Of a DNA stretch of 64,000 nucleotides, positions 39,457 to 47,889 are shown piece after piece. The stretch's first letter is position 1. Each line of letters opens with the position of its first letter. This DNA comes from Salinibaculum rarum (GTDB taxonomy: Archaea > Halobacteriota > Halobacteria > Halobacteriales > Haloarculaceae), in NCBI RefSeq assembly GCF_030505615.1, contig NZ_CP129992.1, positions 1,116,001 to 1,180,000 on the forward strand, in the 5' to 3' direction. The translations under genes were made by a program, and so were the position numbers. Under the pieces are notes generated by a model. The model was not told the origin of the DNA. It ran no database searches and worked only from the letters and a program-made list of their open reading frames with translations.

Positions 39457-40812
39457 TCAGGGGGGCGTGAGACGAACGAGGACGTCGTCTTTCTGGCGTG
39501 GGAACTGCCCGCTCGCACGGCCGTCGCGGTTGGAGGTGATGGCGTAGAGGTCGCCCGTTGGACTCTGTGCGACGTGGCGGATGCGGCCGAGTTCGTCCTC
39601 GAGCAGGCGGTGGGCTGTCGCGGTGTAGGCGTCGTGTGTCCAGTCGCTGTCGTATCTCGTCCCGCCGTTCAGTGGTGGCAGCTCTTCCCCGCTCGGGGTG
39701 AGTGTGACAGACCAGAGCGACTGGCTGACGAGGCCGCCCACGACGAACCGGTTCCGGAGCGAGGGCAGGCTGTCGCCGGTGTAGAAGGTCGCGCCGGTCG
39801 GTGCCCATCCCGCGTGCGGGCCGGTGTTGACCACCGGCGGCATCACGTCGCTGCGCTCGGGGTACGTGTCGAAGGCGTCGCTCGGGTCGTCGGCCACGCC
39901 CCGGACCTCGTTCCACCCGTAGTTGCGCCCCGGCAAGAGGACGTTGACCTCGTCTCTGTTTGCCGGGCCGTGTTCGCTCGCGACTGGGACGCCACTCGGG
40001 AGCCAGTCGAGGCCCTGTGGGTTCCGGTGCCCGTAGGTGAAGATGCGCCGGTCGCCACCCAGTTTCGGGTTGCTTGCGGGGGCTTTCCCCTCCGGTGTGA
40101 TGCGCAGAATCTTCCCGGCGAGCGACGAGAGGTCCTGTGCGACCGCACCCTCGCCGGCGTCGCCACAGCACACCCAGAGGTTCTCGTCCGGGCCGAATCG
40201 GATGCGCCCGCCGTTGTGAATCTTCGAGGCAGGAATCCCCTCGATGAGTATCTCCTCGGTACTCGCGGGGTCGCTCGCGCCCACGTCGAAACGCGCCACT
40301 CTGTTTTCCTTATTGTCGTCCTCGCCGGCCGTGTAGTAGACGTATACCCACTCCTTGTCGGGGAACTCGGGATGGACGGCGACGCCCAGGGTCCCGCCTT
40401 CCCCGCCTGTGACCCACCAGGGCTCCTTGTCGCTGCCCGGTGGGAGCGAGCCGGCGTCGATGGCGTCGGCCGGACGCGCGACTTCCGATACTTCGCCGGA
40501 GTCAAAGCGCAGAATCCGACCGGTCCGCTCGGTCATGTACAGTTCGCCCGCGCCGGAAAAGGAGATGTCCCACGGAATCTCCAGGTTCTCGACCAGCGTT
40601 TCGACCTGGATGTCCGTCCGGGGTGCTGTCGTTGGGGCCTCCCAGTCCGGGTCTGGGCGTGGCGTCGGATGCTCGTAGCCGCCTTCGACGACGGGAGGCG
40701 GTGTCGGCGTGTTGGAGGTGTCTGACTCAGTCTGACAGCCCGCAATCGCGCTGGCACCCGCGAGTGCGAGGAAGGTCCGACGACTGAGCGACGGGCGGCG
40801 GTCCCGTGTCAT
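39457..40812 (-). CDS. PQQ-type sugar (glucose/sorbosone) dehydrogenase, Tat lipoprotein
   Basis: The product is 451 residues. The signal has twin arginines and a lipobox (SRRTFLALAGASAIAGCQTE), so export is via Tat with lipid anchoring at Cys26. The six-bladed beta-propeller is marked by IPWDISFSGAGELYMTER, LGVAVHPEF, GGRIRFGPDENLWVCCGDAG (Asp), YGHRNPQGLDWLPSG (HRNPQG motif), SEHGPANRDEVNVL and YGWNEVRG. It oxidises aldose sugars extracellularly with PQQ. No PQQ biosynthesis genes lie in the window, so the cofactor must come from elsewhere or be scavenged. Confidence 0.9.
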   Translation of the reverse strand: MTRDRRPSLSRRTFLALAGASAIAGCQTESDTSNTPTPPPVVEGGYEHPTPRPDPDWEAPTTAPRTDIQVETLVENLEIPWDISFSGAGELYMTERTGRILRFDSGEVSEVARPADAIDAGSLPPGSDKEPWWVTGGEGGTLGVAVHPEFPDKEWVYVYYTAGEDDNKENRVARFDVGASDPASTEEILIEGIPASKIHNGGRIRFGPDENLWVCCGDAGEGAVAQDLSSLAGKILRITPEGKAPASNPKLGGDRRIFTYGHRNPQGLDWLPSGVPVASEHGPANRDEVNVLLPGRNYGWNEVRGVADDPSDAFDTYPERSDVMPPVVNTGPHAGWAPTGATFYTGDSLPSLRNRFVVGGLVSQSLWSVTLTPSGEELPPLNGGTRYDSDWTHDAYTATAHRLLEDELGRIRHVAQSPTGDLYAITSNRDGRASGQFPRQKDDVLVRLTPP

Positions 40813-40934
40813 GGATGACCTGTTTGGAGTACTGGATATGTGTTTTTTGATTAGTACGCTCTCGCGTGCGCGGGGGACGGGTGCGCGAGGAACAGTTGGC
40901 TGGAGCTTTCACTGCTTACTGCCGTTCGCAAGAG

Positions 40935-40958
40935 AAATCCGCCCTCCCCGATTTGAAC
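40935..40958 (-). repeat. Stray copy of the tRNA-Tyr 3' end (copy 1)
   Basis: A 24-nt stretch (AAATCCGCCCTCC followed by CCGATTTGAAC) is identical to 41157-41180. It comprises the 3' flank, acceptor 3' strand and T-arm of the tRNA-Tyr gene. The rest of the tRNA is absent. CGATTTGA at its inner end pairs with TCAAATCG at 41000-41007, and GTGAG (40962-40966) with CTCAC (40991-40995). It looks like an attachment-site remnant. Confidence 0.8.
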
Positions 40959-41057
40959 ACTGTGAGACGTGCTCGCTCCGCTGCGCGCGACTCACAAGCT
41001 CAAATCGCGTCGGTTGGACGTACTTTCCGCTCACCGTAGTGGGTCGCGGAAAAGCAG

Positions 41058-41078
41058 TCCGCCCTCCCCGATTTGAAC
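41058..41078 (-). repeat. Stray copy of the tRNA-Tyr 3' end (copy 2)
   Basis: A 21-nt exact match to the T-arm and acceptor 3' end of tRNA-Tyr lies 120 nt after copy 1 and 102 nt before the intact gene. It is followed by a 9-bp inverted repeat CGGAAGTCA (41081-41089) and TGACTTCCG (41116-41124). The interval 40813-41160 holds no gene, only these repeats and palindromes. Confidence 0.8.
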
Positions 41079-41160
41079 ACCGGAAGTCATTCCTGCTCGC
41101 TTCGCTCGCGGGCTGTGACTTCCGAGCAAAAACCGGCTCGGCCGGATTCACACAGCAAAT

Positions 41161-41233
41161 CCGCCCTCCCCGATTTGAACGGGGGGCAAGTCGATCTACA
41201 GTCGACTGCTCTACCAGTCTGAGCTAAGGGCGG
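41161..41233 (-). tRNA. tRNA-Tyr (anticodon GTA)
   Basis: On the minus strand the 73-nt gene starts CCGCCCTTAGCTC and ends with acceptor AGGGCGG. Acceptor CCGCCCT/AGGGCGG pairs in 7 bp. The D-stem GCTC/GAGC is present. The anticodon stem GTCGA/TCGAC encloses CTGTAGA, giving GTA. T-stem CCCCG/CGGGG surrounds TTCAAAT. No intron or CCA is encoded. Confidence 0.95.
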
Positions 41234-41387
41234 GTGCAACTCTGAGTAGGACGACTGTCGGACTTAACGATTATCATTCGTTCCTCTTAGCTGGGCCGCT
41301 GCCGTGTCGCTGTCTGCCACTCGACTGACGGCTGTCTGACCTCTGGGAAGATTGAAATACCTGGGTGACAACGTGTAAGACAGCACG

Positions 41388-41975
41388 ATGAGTAAGATAA
41401 CCTTCCGCGCCGACGACGACCTTATCCACCGTCTCGAGGAGTTTGACGCCTCGAAAAGCGAGGTCATGCGCGACGCGCTCCGCGAGTATCTCGACGGAGC
41501 GGCCGAGTCTGACGACTCGACCACGCGGGAGGCTGCAGATGCGGAGACGCTCGACGACCTTGTCGCCGAACGCGTCGACGCGCTCATCGCTGACAGACTC
41601 GAACGAGCGTTTACGCCCCGCCAACCCCAGGATATCAACGTAAACATCGCGCTGGATGGCGATTCGACCGCGACGACGGACGCTGATTCGGACGCTGTAA
41701 ACGTCGAATCCGACTCGTCAAACGAGTCGTCTCACACGTCCGAGGAGCGTATGACAGACGAGGGACGGAGTGAAAACACCGGTGCAAACGGAAGTACGAC
41801 GTGTGCCCAATGTGGCGAAACCATCGCCTCTGGACACGTTTACTGCCCGAACTGCGGTGAGAAGTCGTCCCGGCGTGTCTTCTGCGATTGCGGTGACGAA
41901 CTCCGTTCTGACTGGGCATTCTGCCCCGGCTGCGGTCGTCGGACCCCTGCAGCCGATGTCCTTGAACAGGGATAA
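41388..41975 (+). CDS. cdrL: CdrL-like RHH regulator with double zinc ribbon
   Basis: The product is 195 residues. Residues 1-45 are a ribbon-helix-helix (MSKITFRADDDLIHRLEEFDASKSEVMRDALREYL, in essence). A long acidic Ser/Asp linker follows. Two zinc ribbons close the protein (CAQCGETIASGHVYCPNCG and CDCGDELRSDWAFCPGCG). In Halobacterium, CdrL lies upstream of cdrS-ftsZ2 and acts on it. A GTAAGAC half-site (41375-41381) lies 6 nt before its ATG, suggesting autoregulation. Confidence 0.8.
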   Translation: MSKITFRADDDLIHRLEEFDASKSEVMRDALREYLDGAAESDDSTTREAADAETLDDLVAERVDALIADRLERAFTPRQPQDINVNIALDGDSTATTDADSDAVNVESDSSNESSHTSEERMTDEGRSENTGANGSTTCAQCGETIASGHVYCPNCGEKSSRRVFCDCGDELRSDWAFCPGCGRRTPAADVLEQG

Positions 41976-42024
41976 CTGCTGAAAACGAGAGGTAGGGCGT
42001 GTATACTGCCGTAAACGGAACAAT

Positions 42025-42184
42025 GTCTTACGCCCGCCGAAACCTTTATTATACCACAGTATGTGGTATTTTGTGCGTAAGACGGTCGTCTTACAGAGGG
42101 TGGCGCGTGACGCACAATCCTGTGCTGTCATGCGGTTTTCCTGTGTAAGACGAGTGGGCGGCGTGTAAACTGCCCCCGTCTTAC
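42025..42184 (+). promoter_or_regulatory. cdrS-ftsZ2 control region with GTAAGAC palindromes
   Basis: The 231-bp region before cdrS carries five GTAAGAC/GTCTTAC half-sites: 42025-42031, 42077-42083, 42088-42094, 42145-42151 and 42178-42184. Two form the perfect palindrome GTAAGACG-GT-CGTCTTAC (42077-42094). A second palindrome is ATACCACA-GTA-TGTGGTAT (42051-42069), and a third arm pair is TTGTGCGT/ACGCACAA (42071-42078, 42110-42117). The words GCGTGTA[TA]ACTGCC recur at 41998-42010 and 42161-42173. CdrS and CdrL are RHH proteins, which bind such short palindromes. Confidence 0.65.
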
Positions 42185-42206
42185 CCAACACAGGGGAATA
42201 CAAAAT

Positions 42207-42404
42207 ATGGAGCGTGTGACACTACGGATTCCGAAACAGCAGATCGAAGAGGTCGAACAAATGGTCGATACGGGGGAATACCCCAACCGGAGCGAAGCCA
42301 TCCGCTCGGCGGTGCGCGAGATGCTCGCCGAACAGGACACCGGTAAGGAGCGTCCATCCGAGAAGCGCGAGAGCCGGAAAAACAAACCGTGGGCGAGGGT
42401 CTAA
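42207..42404 (+). CDS. cdrS: CdrS, short RHH regulator of cell division
   Basis: The product is 65 residues: a ribbon-helix-helix, [40 protein letters not shown] (described by its beta-strand RVTLRIP and helices). A basic tail ([12 protein letters not shown]) follows. It is the known regulator directly upstream of ftsZ2 in haloarchaea. Its stop lies 2 nt before the ftsZ2 ATG, so the pair is one operon. Confidence 0.9.
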   Translation: MERVTLRIPKQQIEEVEQMVDTGEYPNRSEAIRSAVREMLAEQDTGKERPSEKRESRKNKPWARV

Positions 42405-42406
42405 CA

Positions 42407-43591
42407 ATGCAAGATATTGTCAACGAAGCGCTCGAACGCGACGAACAAGAGCAAAAGCAGATGGACGATGTCGACGGCTTCGGCGACCCTCGAATCGTCA
42501 TCGTCGGCGCCGGTGGTGCCGGTAACAACACCGTCAACCGACTGTACAACATCGGTGTCGACGGTGCCGAGACCATCGCAATCAACACCGACAAACAGCA
42601 CCTCAAGATGATCGAAGCCGACACGAAGATACTCGTCGGCAAGTCCCTGACCAACGGGCTCGGCGCGGGCGGCGACCCCTCGATGGGCGAGCGCGCGACC
42701 GAGATGGCACAGGGGACCATCAAAGAGGTGCTCGGTGACGCCGACCTCGTCTTCGTGACCGCTGGCATGGGCGGCGGTACCGGGACCGGCGCGGCCCCGG
42801 TCGTCTCGAAGATTGCCAAAGAACAGGGCGCTATCGTCGTCGGCATGGTGTCGACGCCGTTCAACGTCGAGCGTGCCCGCACGGTCAAGGCCGAAGAAGG
42901 CCTCGAACGGCTCCGCGAGGAGGCCGACTCGATTATCGTGCTGGACAACAACCGCCTGCTCGACTACGTCCCGAACCTGCCGATTGGCAAGGCGTTCTCG
43001 GTGATGGACCAGATCATCGCCGAGACGGTCAAGGGTATCTCCGAGACCATCACCCAGCCGTCGCTCATCAACCTCGACTACGCCGACATGACTTCCATCA
43101 TGAACAAGGGCGGCGTCGCTGTGATGCTCGTCGGCGAGACACAGGACAAAAACAAGACCGAAGAGGTGGTCAAAGACGCGATGAACCATCCGCTGCTGGA
43201 CGTCGACTACCGCGGCGCCAGCGGTGGCCTGGTTCACATCACCGGCGGCCCCGACCTGACACTGTCGGAGGCCGAGGGCATCGCCCAGAACATCACCGAC
43301 CGACTGGAGGCCGACGCCAACGTCATCTGGGGCGCGCGCATCCAGGAGGAGTACAAGGGCAAGGTCCGCGTCATGGCAATCATGACCGGCGTCAAGAGCG
43401 CCCAGGTGCTCGGTCCAACGACGCAAAAGCAGGCCAACAAGTCTCGAGAGGCCATCGAAGGAGTCGACGACGACACCTCCTTCGACGCAGCGAGTAACTT
43501 CCAGCAGGACGGTCGTGAGTTCAGCGAAACTGACGGCGGTCACGAGGAAGTCGAACAGAACAACGGCCTCGACGTCGTCCGGACGGACTGA
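42407..43591 (+). CDS. ftsZ2: Cell division protein FtsZ2
   Basis: The product is 394 residues from ATG 42407 ([19 protein letters not shown]). The GTP-binding tubulin motif [20 protein letters not shown] is near residue 130. [18 protein letters not shown] lies at the N-terminus, and the T7-loop region is [15 protein letters not shown]. The C-terminal tail is acidic. FtsZ2 acts after FtsZ1 in ring constriction in haloarchaea, where both are needed. An upstream in-frame GTG would add six residues and overlap cdrS. Confidence 0.95.
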   Translation: MQDIVNEALERDEQEQKQMDDVDGFGDPRIVIVGAGGAGNNTVNRLYNIGVDGAETIAINTDKQHLKMIEADTKILVGKSLTNGLGAGGDPSMGERATEMAQGTIKEVLGDADLVFVTAGMGGGTGTGAAPVVSKIAKEQGAIVVGMVSTPFNVERARTVKAEEGLERLREEADSIIVLDNNRLLDYVPNLPIGKAFSVMDQIIAETVKGISETITQPSLINLDYADMTSIMNKGGVAVMLVGETQDKNKTEEVVKDAMNHPLLDVDYRGASGGLVHITGGPDLTLSEAEGIAQNITDRLEADANVIWGARIQEEYKGKVRVMAIMTGVKSAQVLGPTTQKQANKSREAIEGVDDDTSFDAASNFQQDGREFSETDGGHEEVEQNNGLDVVRTD

Positions 43592-43686
43592 CGGCCGCAA
43601 CCTGTCGCCGCCGGGGTCGGCCCGGGACGACTGACGTTCTCCGTTCTTTCCGAACCGTTTAGTCTGTGCCACGCCGAGCGAGCGAC

Positions 43687-43956
43687 ATGCGCGAGCTGGC
43701 GCGCCGTCTGTCGTCGGTATTCGTCACGGTCTGTCTCGCTGGAACGGCTAGTGCCCACCAAGGCTATACGACACAGGACCACGGGAACGACCCGCTCCCG
43801 CTTGTATTGCTCTTCTCTGGATTATTCATCTTCGGGAGCGGACTCTATCTCGCGGCCAGAGAGGATGTCGGTCGGGTCTACGCCATCGCCGGTGTCGGAC
43901 TCGGACTCGCCGGGGTGGCCGCTGCGCTCGGACTCTACCTACGCCAGGGCCTCTAG
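43687..43956 (+). CDS. Small exported membrane protein
   Basis: The product is 89 residues from ATG 43687 (MRELARRLSSVFVTVCLAGTASAHQGY). A Sec signal or helix (1-23) ends in ASA. Two further hydrophobic helices occupy about 36-52 and 60-85, rich in Gly and Leu. No domain is recognised. Its 3' end overlaps the convergent ncsA stop by 18 nt. Confidence 0.75.
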   Translation: MRELARRLSSVFVTVCLAGTASAHQGYTTQDHGNDPLPLVLLFSGLFIFGSGLYLAAREDVGRVYAIAGVGLGLAGVAAALGLYLRQGL

Positions 43957-44916
43957 AAGACCGCACTTCCGGCACACCTCTCGCCGCGTCGGGCCGCCAC
44001 ACCGCTCACACTCCTGGTACTCCTCGTTGTCTTCCCCACGGTGTTCGTCGGCCGCCAGGCCGGCCAACTCTTCGTAGCCAGCCAGAATCGAGTGTCGGGT
44101 CCCCGGATGATTCTCCTCGAGTTCGTAGAGCAACTCCTGAATCTCGCCCCGGTAGGCCTCCTCTGAATGCGGACATTCTGTGATGTGTGCCGGCAGGTCT
44201 TTCAGGTGTGCGTAGAGTGCGACCTCCTTTTCTGGAACGTCCCGGAGCGGTTTGGCCCGCGGGACAAAGGCCTCGCTGTCGCCCCGTGTCGCCTCCATCT
44301 CGCTGCCCTCGAACGGGCCGAGACTGGCGTCGAAGTGATTTGCCATCTGCGTGATATCACCCGACAGGAAATTCATCAGCGCCGTCTCGGCCTCATCATC
44401 AAGATTGTGACCGGTCAGAAGCTTGTCAGCACCGAGATCCGTCGCGTACCGGGAGAGGACGTCCCGTCGGAAGACCCCACAGTACGCACAGGCTGACATA
44501 TCGTGTGGGTCGTCCTCGACGACCTCGTCCATCCGCACGTCGAACTCCTCCTCGTAGGCGACGGTCTCGTGTCGCAGGTCGAGGTCTTCGGTCAGTTCCT
44601 CGCAGGCAACCAGGCTCTCGTCGCGGTACCCTTCGATGCCTTCGTGGATGGAGAGTGCGACCAGTTCGACGCGGGGGTCCTTGCCGAACGTGTCGTCGAG
44701 AATTTTCGTGAGGACGACACTGTCTTTCCCGCCGGAGAGGCCGATGACCCACGTCTCGGGGGCGTCGGGTGTGGCGCTGTCCGGGAGGAGATTGTCGTCG
44801 CGAATCCGCTTGCGGACGCGCTTCTCGACGGACCGGCAGAAGTGCTCCTCGCACATGTGCAGTCCCGAGTACGCGGCGTGCATGACCGCATCCTCACTGC
44901 ACTTGTCACACTGCAT
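43939..44916 (-). CDS. ncsA: tRNA 2-thiolation ATPase NcsA (TtuA/Ncs6 family)
   Basis: The product is 325 residues from ATG 44916 (MQCDKCSEDAVMHAAYSGLHMCEEHF). N- and C-terminal zinc fingers (CDKCSEDAV..CEEHFC; CERCGGPTRREVCRKCG) frame a PP-loop ATPase (VIGLSGGKDSVVLTKIL near residue 65). Conserved CAYCGVFRRDVL and DKLLTGHNLDDEAETAL complete the family. With the ubiquitin-like SAMP2 it thiolates U34 of tRNA-Lys, Glu and Gln. Earlier in-frame start codons would extend non-conserved sequence. Confidence 0.9.
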   Translation of the reverse strand: MQCDKCSEDAVMHAAYSGLHMCEEHFCRSVEKRVRKRIRDDNLLPDSATPDAPETWVIGLSGGKDSVVLTKILDDTFGKDPRVELVALSIHEGIEGYRDESLVACEELTEDLDLRHETVAYEEEFDVRMDEVVEDDPHDMSACAYCGVFRRDVLSRYATDLGADKLLTGHNLDDEAETALMNFLSGDITQMANHFDASLGPFEGSEMEATRGDSEAFVPRAKPLRDVPEKEVALYAHLKDLPAHITECPHSEEAYRGEIQELLYELEENHPGTRHSILAGYEELAGLAADEHRGEDNEEYQECERCGGPTRREVCRKCGLLEALA

Positions 44917-45005
44917 TATCGGCCCGTAGCCGATGGGTGGGGTTGACCGTTTCGGCTCTGCCCGCAACCGACCGGTTTATCAGTTCCTGTCACGATTTGT
45001 ACGAT

Positions 45006-45326
45006 ATGTCGAGTCACGGTGGCTACTCACACACAGACGGCGGACTCGCCTGCGTCTCTGCCGTTTCGCTTGAGACGGCCAACGAACTGAGCTGGATGCT
45101 CGGCGAGCGCGTGACGGCCGACGACCAGACGACACTCCTCGGCGAGTGGCAGTCGGACGATACCAGGCAGTCGATCAGCCTCTTCGAGGCGACCACAGAG
45201 ACCGCAATCATCCGATACCGGTCCCCGTTCGGTCGCGAACACTACGTCGGGACGACGCTATCCGACGCCGAGCGGGTCCGCGCCGACCTCGACGCGTCGG
45301 CCGTGTGGCACCGCGCCGAGAAATGA
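45006..45326 (+). CDS. Hypothetical haloarchaeal protein
   Basis: The product is 106 residues, soluble, acidic. No motif is recognised. The sequence ATTETAIIRYRSPFGREHYVGTTLSDAERVRADLD looks like a small alpha/beta fold. It is on the same strand as the next gene, 34 nt upstream of it, and is divergent from ncsA. Confidence 0.65.
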   Translation: MSSHGGYSHTDGGLACVSAVSLETANELSWMLGERVTADDQTTLLGEWQSDDTRQSISLFEATTETAIIRYRSPFGREHYVGTTLSDAERVRADLDASAVWHRAEK

Positions 45327-45360
45327 AACCGTTTTGCACACCGCCGCCCAAACACGTTCG

Positions 45361-46014
45361 ATGACTGATTGGGCCCGCGAGCGCGCGCTCGACCGCGTCG
45401 CGCAACTCGTCGACACAATCGAGACAGAGACGATGCCGGTCCCGGTCCGCGAAGTCTGGGTGTTCGGCGACGTGGCGCTCGGTCTCGACCCCGTCGAGCG
45501 AATCGACGTCTATCTCACGAAGGACCTACTCTTTCACGGCGACGAGGACCGCGAGCCCGACTTTATCGACTCCCACGGCATCGAGGGCGTCGGCAAGACG
45601 GTCCGTGCCGAGTGGGCCGACGAACACCCCGAACACCTGCGGGCCAACGCCAACGGGCACGCCGCACCCGAGAAGTGTCTCGCCGCCCATCTCGTCGACG
45701 AGGACGAACCCATCCACCTGGAGGTCTGTAACGCCTCCTTCGAGGACAACGTCACCCAGCGCCTGAAGGGCGCGATGGCACGCGAGAACTACCGCGAGAT
45801 TCTCGACCCTCGCGGGACCTGTCTCTGGCTCGACGGCCGACGCTCCGAGGAGGCCTTCGAGAAACTCCGCGCTGGCGAGTACGCCTTCCCGCCGCTTGCC
45901 GGCGCACTGGAGATGCTCGGCGTCGACGAGGACGACGCCCAGACGGCCGCAGACGCAATCCAGCAGTTCCGCGAGCAACAGGACGGTGCCTCCGTACGCG
46001 GTGACGTCGTCTAA
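45361..46014 (+). CDS. Conserved haloarchaeal protein (DUF7095 type)
   Basis: The product is 217 residues, no membrane segment. It has VWVFGDVALGLDPVERIDVYLTKDLL, a nucleotidyltransferase-like G-D-x-A-L-G..P....D...T pattern, then NASFEDNVTQRLKGAMARENY and GTCLWLDGRRSEEAFEKL. The family label DUF7095 is from memory. An MNT-type nucleotidyltransferase relationship is possible because of the G..AlG..D.ID pattern, but catalytic carboxylates were not confirmed. It is the last chromosomal gene before the 46-kb mobile patch. Confidence 0.7.
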   Translation: MTDWARERALDRVAQLVDTIETETMPVPVREVWVFGDVALGLDPVERIDVYLTKDLLFHGDEDREPDFIDSHGIEGVGKTVRAEWADEHPEHLRANANGHAAPEKCLAAHLVDEDEPIHLEVCNASFEDNVTQRLKGAMARENYREILDPRGTCLWLDGRRSEEAFEKLRAGEYAFPPLAGALEMLGVDEDDAQTAADAIQQFREQQDGASVRGDVV

Positions 46015-46033
46015 ACGAAAAGCAGCGCGAGTT

Positions 46034-46055
46034 CCCCGCCCCACCGTGGGCGGGG
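46034..46055 (+). repeat. Hairpin with CACCGT loop (IS200/IS605-end-like, copy 1)
   Basis: CCCCGCCC-CACCGT-GGGCGGGG, an 8-bp perfect stem with a 6-nt loop, lies 19 nt after the DUF7095 stop. The same loop in the same orientation recurs at 48016-48037. The rest of 46015-46335 is gene-free. It contains GAAGTTGATGTGAAG-type sequence and a TCTCCGGAGAG palindrome just upstream of the IS630-type transposase. Confidence 0.6.
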
Positions 46056-46335
46056 GTGAAGCGCGTTCGCTCCGCTGCACAATCCATACGTTGAAGTTGA
46101 TGTGAAGCAATAATTGATGTACGGGAGCCACGTTATCCGCCTCGCAAAACACCGAGAGGTTGCGCCGGGCTGTGTCGGGCGGTGGTGAAGCCGCTGACCT
46201 CCACGGACACGCCACCTACGGCAGCACTAGACGACCTCTACTAGAGCATCCAGCAGATCCGTACCCAGATAGGACTGCTATGGTTATCTCCTCTCAGCGC
46301 CTATAGATACGCATTCTCTCCGGAGAGTGCCGATC

Positions 46336-47457
46336 ATGTCGCCAGGACCTTCCCCTACCGCAATTACTCTGACCGCCCAAGATCAGACTGATCTTGAGGC
46401 GGTCATTCGCAAAGCGACCAGCCCTCAACGAGACGTATTCCGCGCGCGTGTCATTCTCCTCGCGGCCAATGGAGCAAATAACACAGACATCGCAACGCAA
46501 CTCGACTGCACCAGAAAGACGGTCCGTAAGTGGCGCGACCGCTTTGCCGACGCTGGCCGGGCCGGGCTCGCTGACGCGTCCCGGCCCGGCCGACCACCTA
46601 TCTACGATCAGTCGGTTCGAGCGCTCATCACTGCTCTCGCTTGTGAACTACCCGCCGAACGTCAACTCCCGCTCTCACGGCTGAGTACTGCTGATATTCA
46701 CGTCCAAGCTGGCCAGGAACTTGATCGCTGTCCGTCTCGGTCCACGATCGCCGCCTGGCTCAAGCAGGCGGCGATCAAACCATGGACCTACGCGTCTTGG
46801 GTGACACCGCGTGATCCGCAGTTTGAACAGAAGAGCGCTCCTGTACTGGATCTCTACAACGGATTATGGCAGGGTGAAGAACTGACTGAGGGCGATGTAA
46901 TCATTTGTGCTGACGAAAAGACCGGTATTCAGGCCCGGTCCCGGCGACGTACTCCGCCGGGACCGGGGACTCCGGGCCATGTTGAGCATCAATACGAGCG
47001 TCATGGGACATGTACGTATCAAGCGGCGTTACTCGTTGGAACAGGGGAGATTCTTGGGCAGTGTGTAGAGCGAAATACGCGAGCGAATTTTGAGACGTTG
47101 GTCGAGGAGGTGATGGAACACCCGATCTGCCGACGGGCAGATCGTGTGTTCTGGATCACCGACAACGGCGGTGCGCACCATCCAAACACCTTCACGTGGT
47201 GGCTGAAAAAGCAGTACGACAACATCGAAGGGTTACATCTCCCCACTGGCGCATCATGGCTGAACCAGATCGAACTCTACTTCTCGGTGTTGGCCCGCAA
47301 AGCGTTGACTGGTGGCAGTTTTGATTCAATTCGTGAGCTGATGCACCAGATCGCTGGATTCGAAGTGCTCTGGAATGAAGTTCCAGAGCCCTTCGAGTGG
47401 ACGTATACACGACAAGATATGGAGAAATTGCTTGAGAGGGTTCCAGAGATAGAGTAA
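46336..47457 (+). CDS. IS630-family transposase
   Basis: The product is 373 residues. An N-terminal helix-turn-helix (ANNTDIATQLDCTRKTVRKWRDRF) precedes the Tc1/mariner-like DDE core. The acidic residues are in VIICADEKTGIQ, WITDNGGAHHP and LNQIELYFSVLARKAL. The frame is intact, so the element may be active. Codon use is less G+C-biased than the chromosome. I could not define terminal inverted repeats or the TA target, so only the gene is annotated. An in-frame GTG lies 9 nt upstream. Confidence 0.9.
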   Translation: MSPGPSPTAITLTAQDQTDLEAVIRKATSPQRDVFRARVILLAANGANNTDIATQLDCTRKTVRKWRDRFADAGRAGLADASRPGRPPIYDQSVRALITALACELPAERQLPLSRLSTADIHVQAGQELDRCPSRSTIAAWLKQAAIKPWTYASWVTPRDPQFEQKSAPVLDLYNGLWQGEELTEGDVIICADEKTGIQARSRRRTPPGPGTPGHVEHQYERHGTCTYQAALLVGTGEILGQCVERNTRANFETLVEEVMEHPICRRADRVFWITDNGGAHHPNTFTWWLKKQYDNIEGLHLPTGASWLNQIELYFSVLARKALTGGSFDSIRELMHQIAGFEVLWNEVPEPFEWTYTRQDMEKLLERVPEIE

Positions 47458-47482
47458 AGACTATTGGACGCGTCTCAGTAGT

Positions 47483-47848
47483 ATGCCAGCAATTCCTGAG
47501 AGAGTTCGCAAATCGCTCACAGACCGTCTTGAGACTCACGCGCGCACCGCGTGGAGCGAGCGGTGCGTGCGTGTGGATGTTCGGTTCCGCGGGGAGTATG
47601 CCTACCTCGACGCCATCGAGAGCAATCCGTGGATTCGTCCCGATGCTACCGAAGATAAGGTCGAACAAATCAGACAGACGCCCACGAAGCTCTGCCGACT
47701 CACGTGGACTGGTGATTCTGAGACATGGAGTTTCGCATTCTACAAGTACAGCAATGATCGCTACGAGCCGTCGATCTGTCTCGACGGCTCGTTCGCTGGC
47801 TCACCGGAATCCTGCTTTGACACCGCTGCCCAGCTGTACCTCCAATAG
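47483..47848 (+). CDS. Hypothetical protein next to IS630 transposase
   Basis: The product is 121 residues. The segment DVRFRGEYAYLDAIESN, then LCRLTWTGDSETWSFAFYKYSNDRYEPS and GSFAGSPESCFDTAAQLYL (shown in part) define a family often seen in haloarchaea near mobile DNA (recall). No known domain. It begins 25 nt after the transposase stop on the same strand, so it is either a passenger gene or the older resident interrupted upstream. Lower G+C than the core chromosome. Confidence 0.7.
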   Translation: MPAIPERVRKSLTDRLETHARTAWSERCVRVDVRFRGEYAYLDAIESNPWIRPDATEDKVEQIRQTPTKLCRLTWTGDSETWSFAFYKYSNDRYEPSICLDGSFAGSPESCFDTAAQLYLQ

Positions 47849-47889
47849 GGAGCGCTACCGGGTACGGATTAACCGTAATCGCTACTAGT

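Noticed and set aside
40935..41180. CRISPR-like spaced repeats
   Set aside because: Only three copies at unequal spacing, and the repeat is the tRNA-Tyr 3' end; no cas genes nearby.
46260..47480. Terminal inverted repeats and TA duplication for the IS630-type element
   Set aside because: I compared both flanks and found only scattered short matches, so no element boundaries are claimed.
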